64,000 nt of DNA. Source: DATAEE01 sp036258175. GTDB lineage: Bacteria; Acidobacteriota; Vicinamibacteria; Vicinamibacterales; 2-12-FULL-66-21. A program made the position numbers and the translations under genes. Below are positions 34,531 to 44,742 of this stretch, piece after piece (positions within the stretch are counted from its first letter, which is position 1; each line of letters opens with the position of its first letter). The stretch spans positions 62,001-126,000 of the forward strand of contig DATAEE010000106.1 in NCBI GenBank assembly GCA_036258175.1, in the 5' to 3' direction. The notes under the pieces are model-generated. The model saw nothing but the letters and a program-made list of their open reading frames with translations, was not told where the DNA came from and searched no databases.

Positions 34531-35808
34531 GTTCCCGCTCATCCGCGGATTGACGATGTTGTTGAAGATCGAGCCGAACGAATAGCTAATGCCGAACTCC
34601 GCGAAGTACTGGTAGTTCGTCGCGAGCTGACGACGGCGCACCAGTACCTCTTCGTCCGACGCTTCCCCTTTCGGTAGATACACCTGATCGCGAATGCGAT
34701 CGTAGTTGCCCGTCACGAAGAACTCGAACCCCTTGAAAAGCCTGACGTTCGTCGTAACGTTCAGGCTGATGCGGTACTTGTCGGGTTCGTCGAGGTACTG
34801 CGAAACGACGGCGGCGCCGTCGAGCGAGCCCCACGGCTGCCGCGCGCCGGCCGAGACCACGAGCGCGTGGTCCCACAGCGTTTCTTCGAGTTTGTCGAAG
34901 ATCGTCACCTCGTCGTACTGGAACTGGTTCACGCCCAGGGTGTAGTGGAACGTCCAGCGGCGGCGGGTCCCCTCGGCGTAGGGAAACACGTCGAACTCGA
35001 TCGCCGGTCCGACGCGAGTGCCGAGATCCAGGTTGAGGAACGTATCGGCACCGACGTTCCCCCGCAGTCCGGCCGACCAGCGCGGCGACAGGCTCTTGAC
35101 GACCAGCGCGCTCGCGCCGACATCACGTGAGGCATTGCGGAACTGCTCGCCGTCGCTGAACGTGAAACGTTCGTCCTCGTACTCGCCGTCCGCGATCACG
35201 TTGATGCGCCACGCCTCGGTCGTGCGGCTCGCCGTGAACGTCCCTCCGAACTCCTTCTGTTCCTCTGCGTCCTCCGATTCGAGCATCATCACCAGCTCGG
35301 TGCGGAAGAACCAGAAGTTCCACGGATCACGCAGGTGCGCCGCCGGCTGCTCGGCCTCCGCCGGCTCGAAGGTGATGCGGATGCGATCCGCGAGCGGCGT
35401 CTCGGCGACGTAGCGCGCGAGGCCGAGGGTGAACGTCCTGGCGAACGCGCGGCGCTCCTCGTCGTCGGTCGCGGTCTGCGGGGTGGTGAACGTCAAGGTC
35501 TGATCGCTGCCGGCGAACCGCTCGTGGCCGAGGAACTTGACCGTCCACTCGGTTCCGCCGCTCGCCGTTTCCTGCATGGTGACGAGCACGTGGACTTCCG
35601 CCTGTTTTCGGTCACGCACGTAATCGATGTAGGTGATCTCGGTCCGGAGATAGTCGAAGTCGCACCGATCGACGTCGTCGCGGGGGGCGGGCTGCTGCGC
35701 GGGATCGCGGGGATCGCAGTCGAGGAACACCGCAGCGGTCCAGGCGCGGAGGTCTGCGGTCGGGCGTGGCTCGGGGCTGCGTCGAGAAGGCTGAGGAGGA
35801 AGGAGCAC
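34390..35808 (-). CDS. Outer-membrane beta-barrel-like protein, frame disrupted at both ends
   Basis: The body (LRAWTAAVFLDCDPRD, FDYLRTEITYIDYVRDRK, then alternating beta strands such as TFHYTLGVNQFQYDEV and YFAEFGISYSFGSIFNN) looks like a secreted barrel protein of Acidobacteria-type genomes. Two oddities. A convincing signal peptide (LRGLLRFIISACSFLLSLLD, then AAPSHA) lies in a different frame directly upstream (~35840-35760), so a 1-nt shift separates it from the mature protein. At the C terminus, the expected end near NIVNPR is followed by ~45 residues encoded by the word-repeat block. The function is unknown. Confidence 0.6.
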   Translation of the reverse strand: MLLPPQPSRRSPEPRPTADLRAWTAAVFLDCDPRDPAQQPAPRDDVDRCDFDYLRTEITYIDYVRDRKQAEVHVLVTMQETASGGTEWTVKFLGHERFAGSDQTLTFTTPQTATDDEERRAFARTFTLGLARYVAETPLADRIRITFEPAEAEQPAAHLRDPWNFWFFRTELVMMLESEDAEEQKEFGGTFTASRTTEAWRINVIADGEYEDERFTFSDGEQFRNASRDVGASALVVKSLSPRWSAGLRGNVGADTFLNLDLGTRVGPAIEFDVFPYAEGTRRRWTFHYTLGVNQFQYDEVTIFDKLEETLWDHALVVSAGARQPWGSLDGAAVVSQYLDEPDKYRISLNVTTNVRLFKGFEFFVTGNYDRIRDQVYLPKGEASDEEVLVRRRQLATNYQYFAEFGISYSFGSIFNNIVNPRMSGNSGIAIFQPRISRITSHGSPRIFRPFLVSHGSARISPGVVFSADLAS

Positions 35809-35850
35809 GCGGAGATGATGAAACGCAACAACCCGCGCAGAGCAATCTTT

Positions 35851-35878
35851 GTAGGGGCGGTTCGCGAACCACCCCTAC
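35851..35878. repeat. 28-bp near-perfect palindrome (GTAGGGGCGG type), copy 1
   Basis: The left half is GTAGGGGCGGTTCG and the right half CGAACCACCCCTAC, with one mismatch. It lies between the barrel gene and the upstream amidohydrolase gene. A perfect second copy is at 53533-53560. Similar palindromes occur in several phyla (my recollection). Confidence 0.85.
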
Positions 35879-35901
35879 GCCGCAGTGTCTGCGCCACGCC
35901 G

Positions 35902-37257
35902 CTAGAGGCCCGCGCGGCCGCGCGCCGGACGCTGCGCCGGCGCCTCCTCGATCGTGACGGACCGACCGTCCACGAAGACGTGCTTCACCTTCATCTTTTC
36001 GTCGAAGAGATCCCCTTCGGTGACCAGCACGTTCGCGATCTTGCCCTTCTCGAGCGATCCGAGGCGATCGGCGACGCCAGCGATGCGCGCGGCGTTAATT
36101 GTGAGCGCGCGGACGGCGGCGTCCGACGGCAGGCCCTCCTTCACGGCCTTGGCCGCGTTGCGCACGAAGTCCTTCGATTCGCGCAGGCCGTTCGACTCGA
36201 ACGCGAACAGGACACCCGCTTTTTCGAGCGCGGCGGCGGTCTTCGGCGCCGACGCGCGCTGGCGGAGCGCGCGCACGGACTCGTCGGCGTCGGGCGCGAG
36301 CGTGCGCGGCCGCGATGGATAGTTGAGGTTGAGGATTACGCGCGCGTTTCGCGCCTTGAGATCCGTCACCACCTGATCGGCCTCTCGGCCGCCCGTCACG
36401 ATCGGATCCAGCTTGAACTCGGCCGCCATCTTCAGGTCACGCAGGATCTCACGCGCCGTCTCGCCTTCGAACGCCACCGGCATGCGACCGGCCAGCGCGG
36501 GCTGCAGCCCGTCGAGCGCCGGATCGAATACCGGCCGCAGGACGCCAGTCTTCACGCGCTGATACCGATCCATGGCTGCCTGGTGATACTGACCGTCCAG
36601 GAACGCCTGCCGCACGAACGCGATGACGCCCATCAGCGACGCCGGGTAGCCGTCGCCCCTCGGCCGCTCGGTGAACGCGACGTGCAGCGCGACCGGCGCG
36701 CGCAGCACCACGAGACCCCGGCGCGGATCGGCAACGGCGCCGATCTGCGGGTCTTCCTCCGGGGCCGAGACGTTCACGAGCGCGCTGCGCCCCTTGATGA
36801 CCTCGCCCGGCGGCGTCGCGAGCACACTCGTGATACCGACCGACGCGAGCGACGTCAGGGTGGCCGCATCGGGCCTGACGTGTTCCGCCGCTTCGAGCTG
36901 CGGCCGGAAGATGTTGTCGCGCTTCCAGCGCTCCGCTTCCTCCGACGTCTTGAACTCCGGCGCCTGCGCACGCGGCAGCTCGATCCCTGCCGTCGTGCCC
37001 ATGTCGATGAGGCCGGGATACACGGTGAGCCCCGCGCCGTCGATGACCCGCGCGTCCGCGGGAACCGCGACGTCCGCTCCGACGGCGTCGACGAGACCGC
37101 CGCGCAGGACGATCGTTCCGGACGCGATGGGCGCGCCGGCGGCAGTGACGATTCGCGCCCCGCGGATGGCAGTGGTGAAGGGCCCCTGGGCCCGCGGCGT
37201 TGCGACGATGAACGCGGCCGTGAGCGCCGCGGCTGCAATCAGGAAATGTTTGCGCAT
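35902..37257 (-). CDS. Amidohydrolase-family protein with degenerate metal site
   Basis: 451 residues with a signal peptide (MRKHFLIAAAALTAAFIVAT). The N-terminal composite-domain start (AIRGARIVTAAGAPIASGTI) and VYPGLIDMGTTAGIELP correspond to the strand that normally carries the HxH metal ligands. Here IDMGTTA replaces them. The C-terminal NAARIAGVADRLGSLEKGKI with ANVLVTEGD is family-typical. It is therefore likely a non-catalytic or altered homologue. Its ATG is 4 bp from the stop of the large amidohydrolase gene, so the two are probably co-transcribed. Confidence 0.85.
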   Translation of the reverse strand: MRKHFLIAAAALTAAFIVATPRAQGPFTTAIRGARIVTAAGAPIASGTIVLRGGLVDAVGADVAVPADARVIDGAGLTVYPGLIDMGTTAGIELPRAQAPEFKTSEEAERWKRDNIFRPQLEAAEHVRPDAATLTSLASVGITSVLATPPGEVIKGRSALVNVSAPEEDPQIGAVADPRRGLVVLRAPVALHVAFTERPRGDGYPASLMGVIAFVRQAFLDGQYHQAAMDRYQRVKTGVLRPVFDPALDGLQPALAGRMPVAFEGETAREILRDLKMAAEFKLDPIVTGGREADQVVTDLKARNARVILNLNYPSRPRTLAPDADESVRALRQRASAPKTAAALEKAGVLFAFESNGLRESKDFVRNAAKAVKEGLPSDAAVRALTINAARIAGVADRLGSLEKGKIANVLVTEGDLFDEKMKVKHVFVDGRSVTIEEAPAQRPARGRAGL

Positions 37258-37260
37258 GGC

Positions 37261-40002
37261 CTAAGGCCTCGCCATGAAGCGCTCGAAGAGCGCCTGGTGT
37301 TTGTTGTCGAGGTCGACGTTCTTGCCCGCGATCACCACATGGCTGATCGTCGTCCGGATCTCGAGCGGGTCGCCCTTGGCGACGAGCAGGTTCGCGTCCT
37401 TGCCGACCTCGATGCTTCCCATTCGGTCGCCGACGCCCAGGATCTCTGCGGCGTCCAGCGTCAACGCTTTGATCGCGGCGTCGTGCGGCAATCCCCAGGC
37501 GACCGACATCGCGGCGTTGTAGTTCACGAGCCGGACGTTGCTGCTGTCGCCGGTCGCGAACGCGAACTTGATTCCCGCCTGCGCGAGCTCTCCGGCCGCC
37601 TGGTAGCTCGCCGCGTGGAACATGTCTTCGCGCGATGGCGGGATGAGGATCGGCCCCAGGATGACCGGGATGTTCTTCTCCTTGAGAAGCGGCGCGACGA
37701 GCGATGCCTCCATCGCGCCGGTCAGCACGATGTTGACCTTGAGACGGTCCGCGAACGCCACCGCGTCGCGGATGTCCGCCTCGCGCGTGGCCGAGACGTA
37801 GAGAGGCGCCTTCTTGTCGAGCACCGGCAGCAGCGCCTCGAGCACCCAGTTGGTCCTGCGCTGATCCTTCGGCACCTTCTCGTATGCCCTAGCATCGTCG
37901 AACAACCGCGCCACGCGGTCGAGCTTCTGGTCTCGCTCCTTTTTCAGCTCGTCGTAAGTCCGATCGTCCGGCGGGGGAGGACCGAAGAAGAATCCGCCCG
38001 CGCGCCCGATGGTCGGGAAGTTGAAGGTGACGCCCGCGATCGGCCGGACCGCCGCTTCTTCGTACGTCCACCCATCGAGGTTCATGACGGCGGCCTGGCC
38101 GCCCAGGATTCCGCCGGCAGGCATCACCGCAACGGTCGTGATGCCGTTCGCGCGCGCGACGGGAATCGTGTCGCTGTCCGCCTGATACGCGACCACCGCG
38201 CGCAGCTCGGGGTTGAAGTCGAGCATTTCATTGACGTCGTCGAAGCCGCGAGGTCCGGGCTCGGCGAGACCGACGGTCGTCCGCGCGTTGATGAAGCCGG
38301 GATACACGTCCGCGCCGGCGGCATCGATCGTCTTGGCGCCAACGGGCACCGTGACGCTCGCGCCGACCGCTTCGATCTTCGAGCCGCGGATCACGATGGT
38401 CCCGCGCTCGATGACCGGCTTCGTCACCGGATGGATCCGGGCGTTGGTGATGGCCCACACGGACGCGGCTTGGGTGCTCTGGGTGCTCATGGTGCTCTGG
38501 GTGCCCATGGTGCTGGTGCCAGAGGTGCCAGTCGTGCCGTTGCCGTTCGAGCCGTTGCCGTCGTCTTTCGGGCCCTCGCTGGCGTTGCGCGGTTTCGGCG
38601 GCTCGGAGGTTTCGGGAGCGGTGGGCGATCGGCGGTCCTGCTTCTCCGCGCTGACGAGCGTGTCCTTCTCCTTGCGGAGCTCGCTCAAACGGCGCTCTTC
38701 GGCCATCCGGTCGTAGTACGCGATGCCGTCGATGTAGGTCCGCTCGACGATCGCATAGGAGCTGAGCGGATGGTGGCTCCAGACGGCGACGTCGGCATCC
38801 TTACCGACCTCGAGCGATCCGACGCGGTTCTCGATGCGGAGCTGCTTCGCCGGATTGATCGTCACGAGCGCGAACGCCTCGTCATCGGACAGGCCGCCCC
38901 ACTTGACGGACTTCGCGGCTTCGGTGTTCAGGCGCCGGGCGTGCTCCGCGCTGTCGGAGTTGATCGAGACGAGCACGCCCTTGCGCACCATGATCGTGGC
39001 GTTGTGCGGGATCGCATCCTCGGCTTCGATCTTGTAACCCCACCAGTCGGAGAACGTGGAGGCGCCGGCGCCATGCGCGGCGATCTCCTTCGCGACCTTG
39101 TAGCCCTCGAGCACGTGCTGAAGCGTCTGGATCTTGAAGCCGAGCTCGTCGGCCAGGCGCAGCAGCATCAGAATTTCGTCGGCGCGGTAGCAGTGCGCGT
39201 GCACGAGCCGCTTGCCTTCGAGGATCTCGGCGAGCGGCTCGAGCTGCAAGTCGCGCGCGGGCGCGAGGACGTCCTGGCCGGCCGCCTTCTTCTTCTCGTA
39301 GTCGCGCCATGCCTGCTGATACGCCTTCGCGCGCGTGAACGCATCTCGGATGACGAACTCGACGCCGGCGCGCGTCACCGGATAGCGCCGCGGTCCGGTC
39401 TGGCCGAACTGCCGCATGTCTTTCGGGTTCTCGCCGAGCGCGAACTTGATGCCGGGCATCGCCCCTTCGAACAGCAGCTCCTCCGCGCGCGTCTTGCCCC
39501 AGCGCAGCTTGATCACGCTGTTCTTGCCGCCAATCGGGTTCGCGCTGCCGTGCAGCACGTTGGCGGTCGTCAGACCGCCGGCGAGGTCGCGATAGATGTT
39601 GATGTCCGTGGGGTCCAGGACGTCTTCGATCCCGGTCATCGATGAGACCGTCGTGCCACCCTCGTTGATCGAGTCGGCCGCGATGTGCGAGTGCGCATCG
39701 ATGATGCCCGGCGAGACGAACTTGCCGGTCGCGTCGAACACGTCGGCGCCGGACGGCACGTCGACGTTCGCGCCAACCGCCGCGATCTTGCCGTCGCGCA
39801 GGACGATCGTCCCGTTCGGGATCGTTCCCTTCGTGACGGTCAGGATGGTTCCCCCTTTGATCGCCACGACGGCCGGGGCTCGGCGCGCGGCGGTTTCGCG
39901 GGGCGGAGGCGTCTGTCCCAGAAGCGACACGGTCACGCCGGCCGCCAGTGCAACGGCTATCGCCGATGCGAATCTCACACGAGACGGGATGATGAATGGC
40001 AC
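37261..40002 (-). CDS. Double-domain amidohydrolase, secreted
   Basis: About 913 residues. The GTG at 40002 has an ideal GGGAGG six bases upstream and starts a signal peptide (VPFIIPSRVRFASAIAVALA). Domain 1 (~45-450) keeps metal motifs: FVSPGIIDAHSHIAADS, RLVHAHCYRADEI and LVSINSDSAEHARRL. Domain 2 (~540-910) has VYPGFINARTTVGLAEPG in place of HxH and so appears catalytically dead. The linker (NGNGTTGTSGTSTMGTQSTM) is encoded by GGTGCTCTGGGTGC-type word repeats. The pair with the next gene suggests a heteromeric hydrolase or binding assembly outside the cytoplasm. Confidence 0.87.
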   Translation of the reverse strand: MPFIIPSRVRFASAIAVALAAGVTVSLLGQTPPPRETAARRAPAVVAIKGGTILTVTKGTIPNGTIVLRDGKIAAVGANVDVPSGADVFDATGKFVSPGIIDAHSHIAADSINEGGTTVSSMTGIEDVLDPTDINIYRDLAGGLTTANVLHGSANPIGGKNSVIKLRWGKTRAEELLFEGAMPGIKFALGENPKDMRQFGQTGPRRYPVTRAGVEFVIRDAFTRAKAYQQAWRDYEKKKAAGQDVLAPARDLQLEPLAEILEGKRLVHAHCYRADEILMLLRLADELGFKIQTLQHVLEGYKVAKEIAAHGAGASTFSDWWGYKIEAEDAIPHNATIMVRKGVLVSINSDSAEHARRLNTEAAKSVKWGGLSDDEAFALVTINPAKQLRIENRVGSLEVGKDADVAVWSHHPLSSYAIVERTYIDGIAYYDRMAEERRLSELRKEKDTLVSAEKQDRRSPTAPETSEPPKPRNASEGPKDDGNGSNGNGTTGTSGTSTMGTQSTMSTQSTQAASVWAITNARIHPVTKPVIERGTIVIRGSKIEAVGASVTVPVGAKTIDAAGADVYPGFINARTTVGLAEPGPRGFDDVNEMLDFNPELRAVVAYQADSDTIPVARANGITTVAVMPAGGILGGQAAVMNLDGWTYEEAAVRPIAGVTFNFPTIGRAGGFFFGPPPPDDRTYDELKKERDQKLDRVARLFDDARAYEKVPKDQRRTNWVLEALLPVLDKKAPLYVSATREADIRDAVAFADRLKVNIVLTGAMEASLVAPLLKEKNIPVILGPILIPPSREDMFHAASYQAAGELAQAGIKFAFATGDSSNVRLVNYNAAMSVAWGLPHDAAIKALTLDAAEILGVGDRMGSIEVGKDANLLVAKGDPLEIRTTISHVVIAGKNVDLDNKHQALFERFMARP
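38470..38545. repeat. Word repeat in the amidohydrolase linker
   Basis: Near-repeats of GGTGCTCTGGGTGCTCATGG, CCCATGGTGC and GGTGCCAGAGGTGCCAGTC encode the Thr/Gly/Ser-rich linker between the two amidohydrolase domains. The composition is unlike the flanking coding sequence. Confidence 0.7.
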
Positions 40003-40044
40003 GTCTTTCCTCCCGAAGAGAGGGAAATTTATCATTTCTTGGTC

Positions 40045-40097
40045 GCGGCGGGGCCCCACCCCCGCCGCCTGCCACGGCTCGCTTCGCTCGCCGCGCT
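40045..40097 (-). repeat. 5'-UTR repeat copy C (hairpin upstream of amidohydrolase)
   Basis: The stem is GCGGCGGGG (40045-40053) with CCCCGCCGC (40060-40068), 9 bp with a 6-nt loop. It is followed by GCCACGGCTCGCTTCGCTCG and CCGCGCT. The inner stem differs from copies A and B on both arms, keeping full pairing. It lies 43 nt before the GTG. Confidence 0.88.
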
Positions 40098-40120
40098 GGT
40101 CCGATCACCTTCCCGTATCC

Positions 40121-42133
<2,013 letters not shown>

Positions 42134-42147
42134 CATTTCTTTCCTTT

Positions 42148-42178
42148 GCGCTGGGGCCCCACCCCCCGCGCCTGCCAA
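42148..42178 (-). repeat. 5'-UTR repeat copy D (truncated) upstream of S9 peptidase
   Basis: GCGCTGGGG (42148-42156), CCCCA, then CCCCCCGCGC: the stem pairs except for one T-C mismatch at the fifth position. It is followed by CTGCCAACC, after which similarity to copies A-C stops. It ends 12-15 nt before the start codon. Confidence 0.8.
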
Positions 42179-42240
42179 CCTCCGAGCATCAATCCACTGT
42201 CAACAATGACCGAATGTCACCTTTTTTCGCCTGCGAACCT

Positions 42241-43251
42241 CTATGTAGTGAGTACGACTTTTCCGATATTGGATCGGTTCTGCAGAAAACGATGGGCGTC
42301 CGCGGCTTTCTCGAGCGGGAACGTTTTCGCGACGACCGGGCGGAGCCGGCCCGCGCGGAACTCGTTCAGCAGCATCTCGGCGATTGGGCCAAGCTGGCCT
42401 TCCTCCGCCCACAAGTGGCCCAGATTCAACCCGAAGACTCCGCGGTTGCGGCTGATCAGGGAGAACGGCTTGAAGCGGGGGAGCGCGCGCCAGGCGCGCA
42501 GCACGTGCCAGAACCGCCGCCGCTCGCCGCTCACGACGGCGGACATGCCGAACATGACGAGGCGCCCGAGCGGCGCGAGCATCCGGTAGCTCGCCGCGAA
42601 GCTTTCGCCGCCGAGCGGGTCGAGGATCACGTCCGCGCCGCGTCCCTTCGTGAGCTGCATGACCTCGCGTTCCGCGTCGCGATACTCGATGGCGTGTTCG
42701 ACGCCGAAGGCCGCAAGCGCCTGGTGTTTCGCCGCCGACGCGGTGCCGATGATGCGCGCCCGACGCAGCCGGGCGAGCTGGGCGGCCGCAATCCCGACGC
42801 CGCCTCCGGCGTTATGAATGAGGACGGTTTCCCCCGCCGAGAGGTTGGCCATCTTGTACAGCGCAACCGCCGCGGTCAGGAACGTGACCGGAATCGCCGC
42901 GGCCTCGGCGTCGCTCAGGCCCTCGGGCGCTCGGAACACGCGCGTCGCGCGTGTGACTGCCACGTCCGCGTACCCCCCGAAGTGGGTCAGCGCGATGACA
43001 CGGTCGCCGGGCGCGATTCCCGTGACGCCGCCGCCGATCGCGTCGACCGTTCCCGCGACCTCGTAGCCCACGACGGCCGGCGGCTTTGGTCCATCGGGAT
43101 ACAGGCCGATGCGGGCGAGAACGTCCGCAAAGTTCACGCCTGCGGCCCGCACACGAATGCGCGCCTCCCCCGGCCGAGGTACGGGGTCCGGCGCTTCTTC
43201 GGGCACCAGGACCTCGGGTGGGCCGTACCGAGTGATCGGCACTTGCCGCAT
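42241..43251 (-). CDS. Zinc-type alcohol dehydrogenase/quinone oxidoreductase family protein
   Basis: 336 residues, medium-chain dehydrogenase fold. The ATG at 43251 begins MRQVPITRYGPPEVLVPEEA. GroES-like part: RVRAAGVNFADVLARIGLYP, VVGYEVAGTVDAIGGGV. Rossmann part: VLIHNAGGGVGIAAAQLARL near residue 145. The structural-zinc cysteines are absent, so it belongs to the zinc-independent quinone oxidoreductase branch and likely reduces quinones or enones with NADPH. The longer frame to 43461 is read-through opposite the divergent small gene. Confidence 0.9.
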   Translation of the reverse strand: MRQVPITRYGPPEVLVPEEAPDPVPRPGEARIRVRAAGVNFADVLARIGLYPDGPKPPAVVGYEVAGTVDAIGGGVTGIAPGDRVIALTHFGGYADVAVTRATRVFRAPEGLSDAEAAAIPVTFLTAAVALYKMANLSAGETVLIHNAGGGVGIAAAQLARLRRARIIGTASAAKHQALAAFGVEHAIEYRDAEREVMQLTKGRGADVILDPLGGESFAASYRMLAPLGRLVMFGMSAVVSGERRRFWHVLRAWRALPRFKPFSLISRNRGVFGLNLGHLWAEEGQLGPIAEMLLNEFRAGRLRPVVAKTFPLEKAADAHRFLQNRSNIGKVVLTT

Positions 43252-43314
43252 AAGAAAAATGAGCGGACCGGGGCGATAGGGTACTATAGGCAGGTTTTTC
43301 AGGAGGCTAATCGC

Positions 43315-43671
43315 ATGAAACGGGTCGTTTCCGCGTTGACCGGTGTTCTGTTCGTTGCCGCAATGGTGGCGCCGCTCGTCGCCGACGTCAAAACCGTCAC
43401 GGGAGAAGTCGTCGACGTGCAGTGCCAGGCGAAGAAGGCCGAGAATCACGGCGCCGATCATGAAGGATGCGCCAAGAAATGCGCCGAGAAGGGCGCAAAG
43501 ATGGGCATCCTGACCGACGACGGCGTGTACACCATCACGGGCGACTACGCCGCGGACAACAACAAGAAGCTGATTGAATTCGTCGCGAAGAAGGTCGAGG
43601 CCACCGGCGAGGTCACCGAGAAGGATGGTCAGAAGACCATCAAGGTCGCCTCGATGAAGGCGGCCAACTAA
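43315..43671 (+). CDS. Small secreted protein with cysteine/lysine-rich region
   Basis: 118 residues. A strong AGGAGG (43301-43306) precedes the ATG, and a signal peptide follows (MKRVVSALTGVLFVAAMVAP). The mature protein has VKTVTGEVVDVQCQAKK, then a charged NHGADHEGCAKKCAEKGAKM and GILTDDGVYTITGDYAADNN. The layout suggests a small beta-barrel (OB-like) with a three-Cys cluster that could bind metal. I know similar sequences only as uncharacterised proteins. Monocistronic, divergent from the oxidoreductase. Confidence 0.85.
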   Translation: MKRVVSALTGVLFVAAMVAPLVADVKTVTGEVVDVQCQAKKAENHGADHEGCAKKCAEKGAKMGILTDDGVYTITGDYAADNNKKLIEFVAKKVEATGEVTEKDGQKTIKVASMKAAN

Positions 43672-43675
43672 CTCG

Positions 43676-43808
43676 TTTCTCGGTCCTCGGGGTTCGGGCC
43701 TCGGTCAGTTCCTCGGCATTCGTGCCTCGGTTAGTCCGAGGCCCGAGGTCCGAGGCACGGCCCGAGGCACGAGGAACCGCCCGAGGCCCGAGGCACGAGG
43801 AACGAGGC
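43676..43808. repeat. GAGGCACGAGG / CGAGGCCCGAGG word repeat
   Basis: The whole gap between the small secreted protein and argF consists of CCTCGG, GTGCCTCGG and their complements GAGGCACGAGG and CCGAGGCCCGAGG. The left half carries mainly one strand's word and the right half its complement, so a large imperfect cruciform is possible. Confidence 0.85.
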
Positions 43809-43809
43809 C

Positions 43810-44742
43810 CTACCGTACGAGCATGGCCAGAAGCGCCTTCTGCGTGTGAAGGCGGTTCTCGGCCTGATCGAAGACCACCGACGAAGCTGAGTCGATCACC
43901 TCGTCGGTGATCTCCTCTCCCCGGTGCGCCGGCAGACAGTGCATGACGAGGGCGCCGGGCCGCGCATACGCCATCAGCTCGGCGTTGACCTGGAACGCCC
44001 CGAACACCTTGCGGCGCGCGTCCGCTTCCGCTTCCTGTCCCATCGAGGTCCAGACGTCGGTGTAGACGGCGTGCGCGTCGGCGACTGCCGCGTGCGGATC
44101 GTTGGTGACCTCGACGCTCCCACCAGCCGCGGCGACGCGTTCACATTCCTGCCGGACCTTCGCGGGCAGCTCGAAGCCGCGCGGCGACGCGACCCGGACG
44201 CGCGCGCCGCACATGACGCCGGCATGAGCGAGCGACGTCGCGACGTTGTTGCCGTCTCCCACGAAGGCAATCGTCCGGTCGCGCAGCGAGCCCAGATGCT
44301 CTTCCAACGTCATGACATCGGCGAGCGCCTGGCACGGGTGTTCCTCGTCGGTGAGCGCGTTGACGACATGGAGCGACGGCGCGGCCGCGGCGAATTCCTG
44401 GAGCCGCGCCTGCGCAAACGTGCGGATCACCGCGGCCGCCACCCAGCGCTCGAGATTGCGGGCAACGTCGCACGGATTCTCCCGGCCGCCGAGCGCGACG
44501 TCTGGCGGCGGCTCGATCGTCTCGCCGCCGAGCTCGCGGATCGCGATTTGAAGTGTCGCCCGCGTGCGCAGCGAGGGCTTCTCGAAGAGGAGCGCCACGT
44601 GCAGTCCCGCGAGCGGCTGGTGCCCGTTCTGCCGCAGCGCGCGCGCCGTCTTCATCGACTTCGCGAGCGTCAGGCAGGCATTGAGCTCGTCGGGCGAGAA
44701 GTCCAGAATCGACAGGAAGTCTTTTTTCAGTGTCGTAATCAC
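43810..44742 (-). CDS. argF: Ornithine carbamoyltransferase
   Basis: 310 residues. It condenses ornithine and carbamoyl phosphate to citrulline. Seen: carbamoyl-phosphate loop FEKPSLRTRATLQIA near residue 55, HPCQALADVMTLEEHLG (HPxQ) near 133, FVGDGNNVATSLAHAG near 157, and the ornithine motif VMHCLPAHRGEEITDEV near 270. The ATG overlaps the argJ stop (ATGA). Last gene of the minus-strand arg operon. Confidence 0.96.
   Translation of the reverse strand: MITTLKKDFLSILDFSPDELNACLTLAKSMKTARALRQNGHQPLAGLHVALLFEKPSLRTRATLQIAIRELGGETIEPPPDVALGGRENPCDVARNLERWVAAAVIRTFAQARLQEFAAAAPSLHVVNALTDEEHPCQALADVMTLEEHLGSLRDRTIAFVGDGNNVATSLAHAGVMCGARVRVASPRGFELPAKVRQECERVAAAGGSVEVTNDPHAAVADAHAVYTDVWTSMGQEAEADARRKVFGAFQVNAELMAYARPGALVMHCLPAHRGEEITDEVIDSASSVVFDQAENRLHTQKALLAMLVR

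Noticed and set aside
35335..39645. A 1436-codon open frame on the plus strand opposite the two amidohydrolase genes
   Set aside because: It is antisense to well-supported genes, rich in Arg/Asp/Glu/Ala as expected for GC-rich mirror frames, and shows no family motifs.
43676..43808. GAGGCACGAGG block considered as a CRISPR array
   Set aside because: No unique spacers of constant length, irregular unit size and no cas genes.
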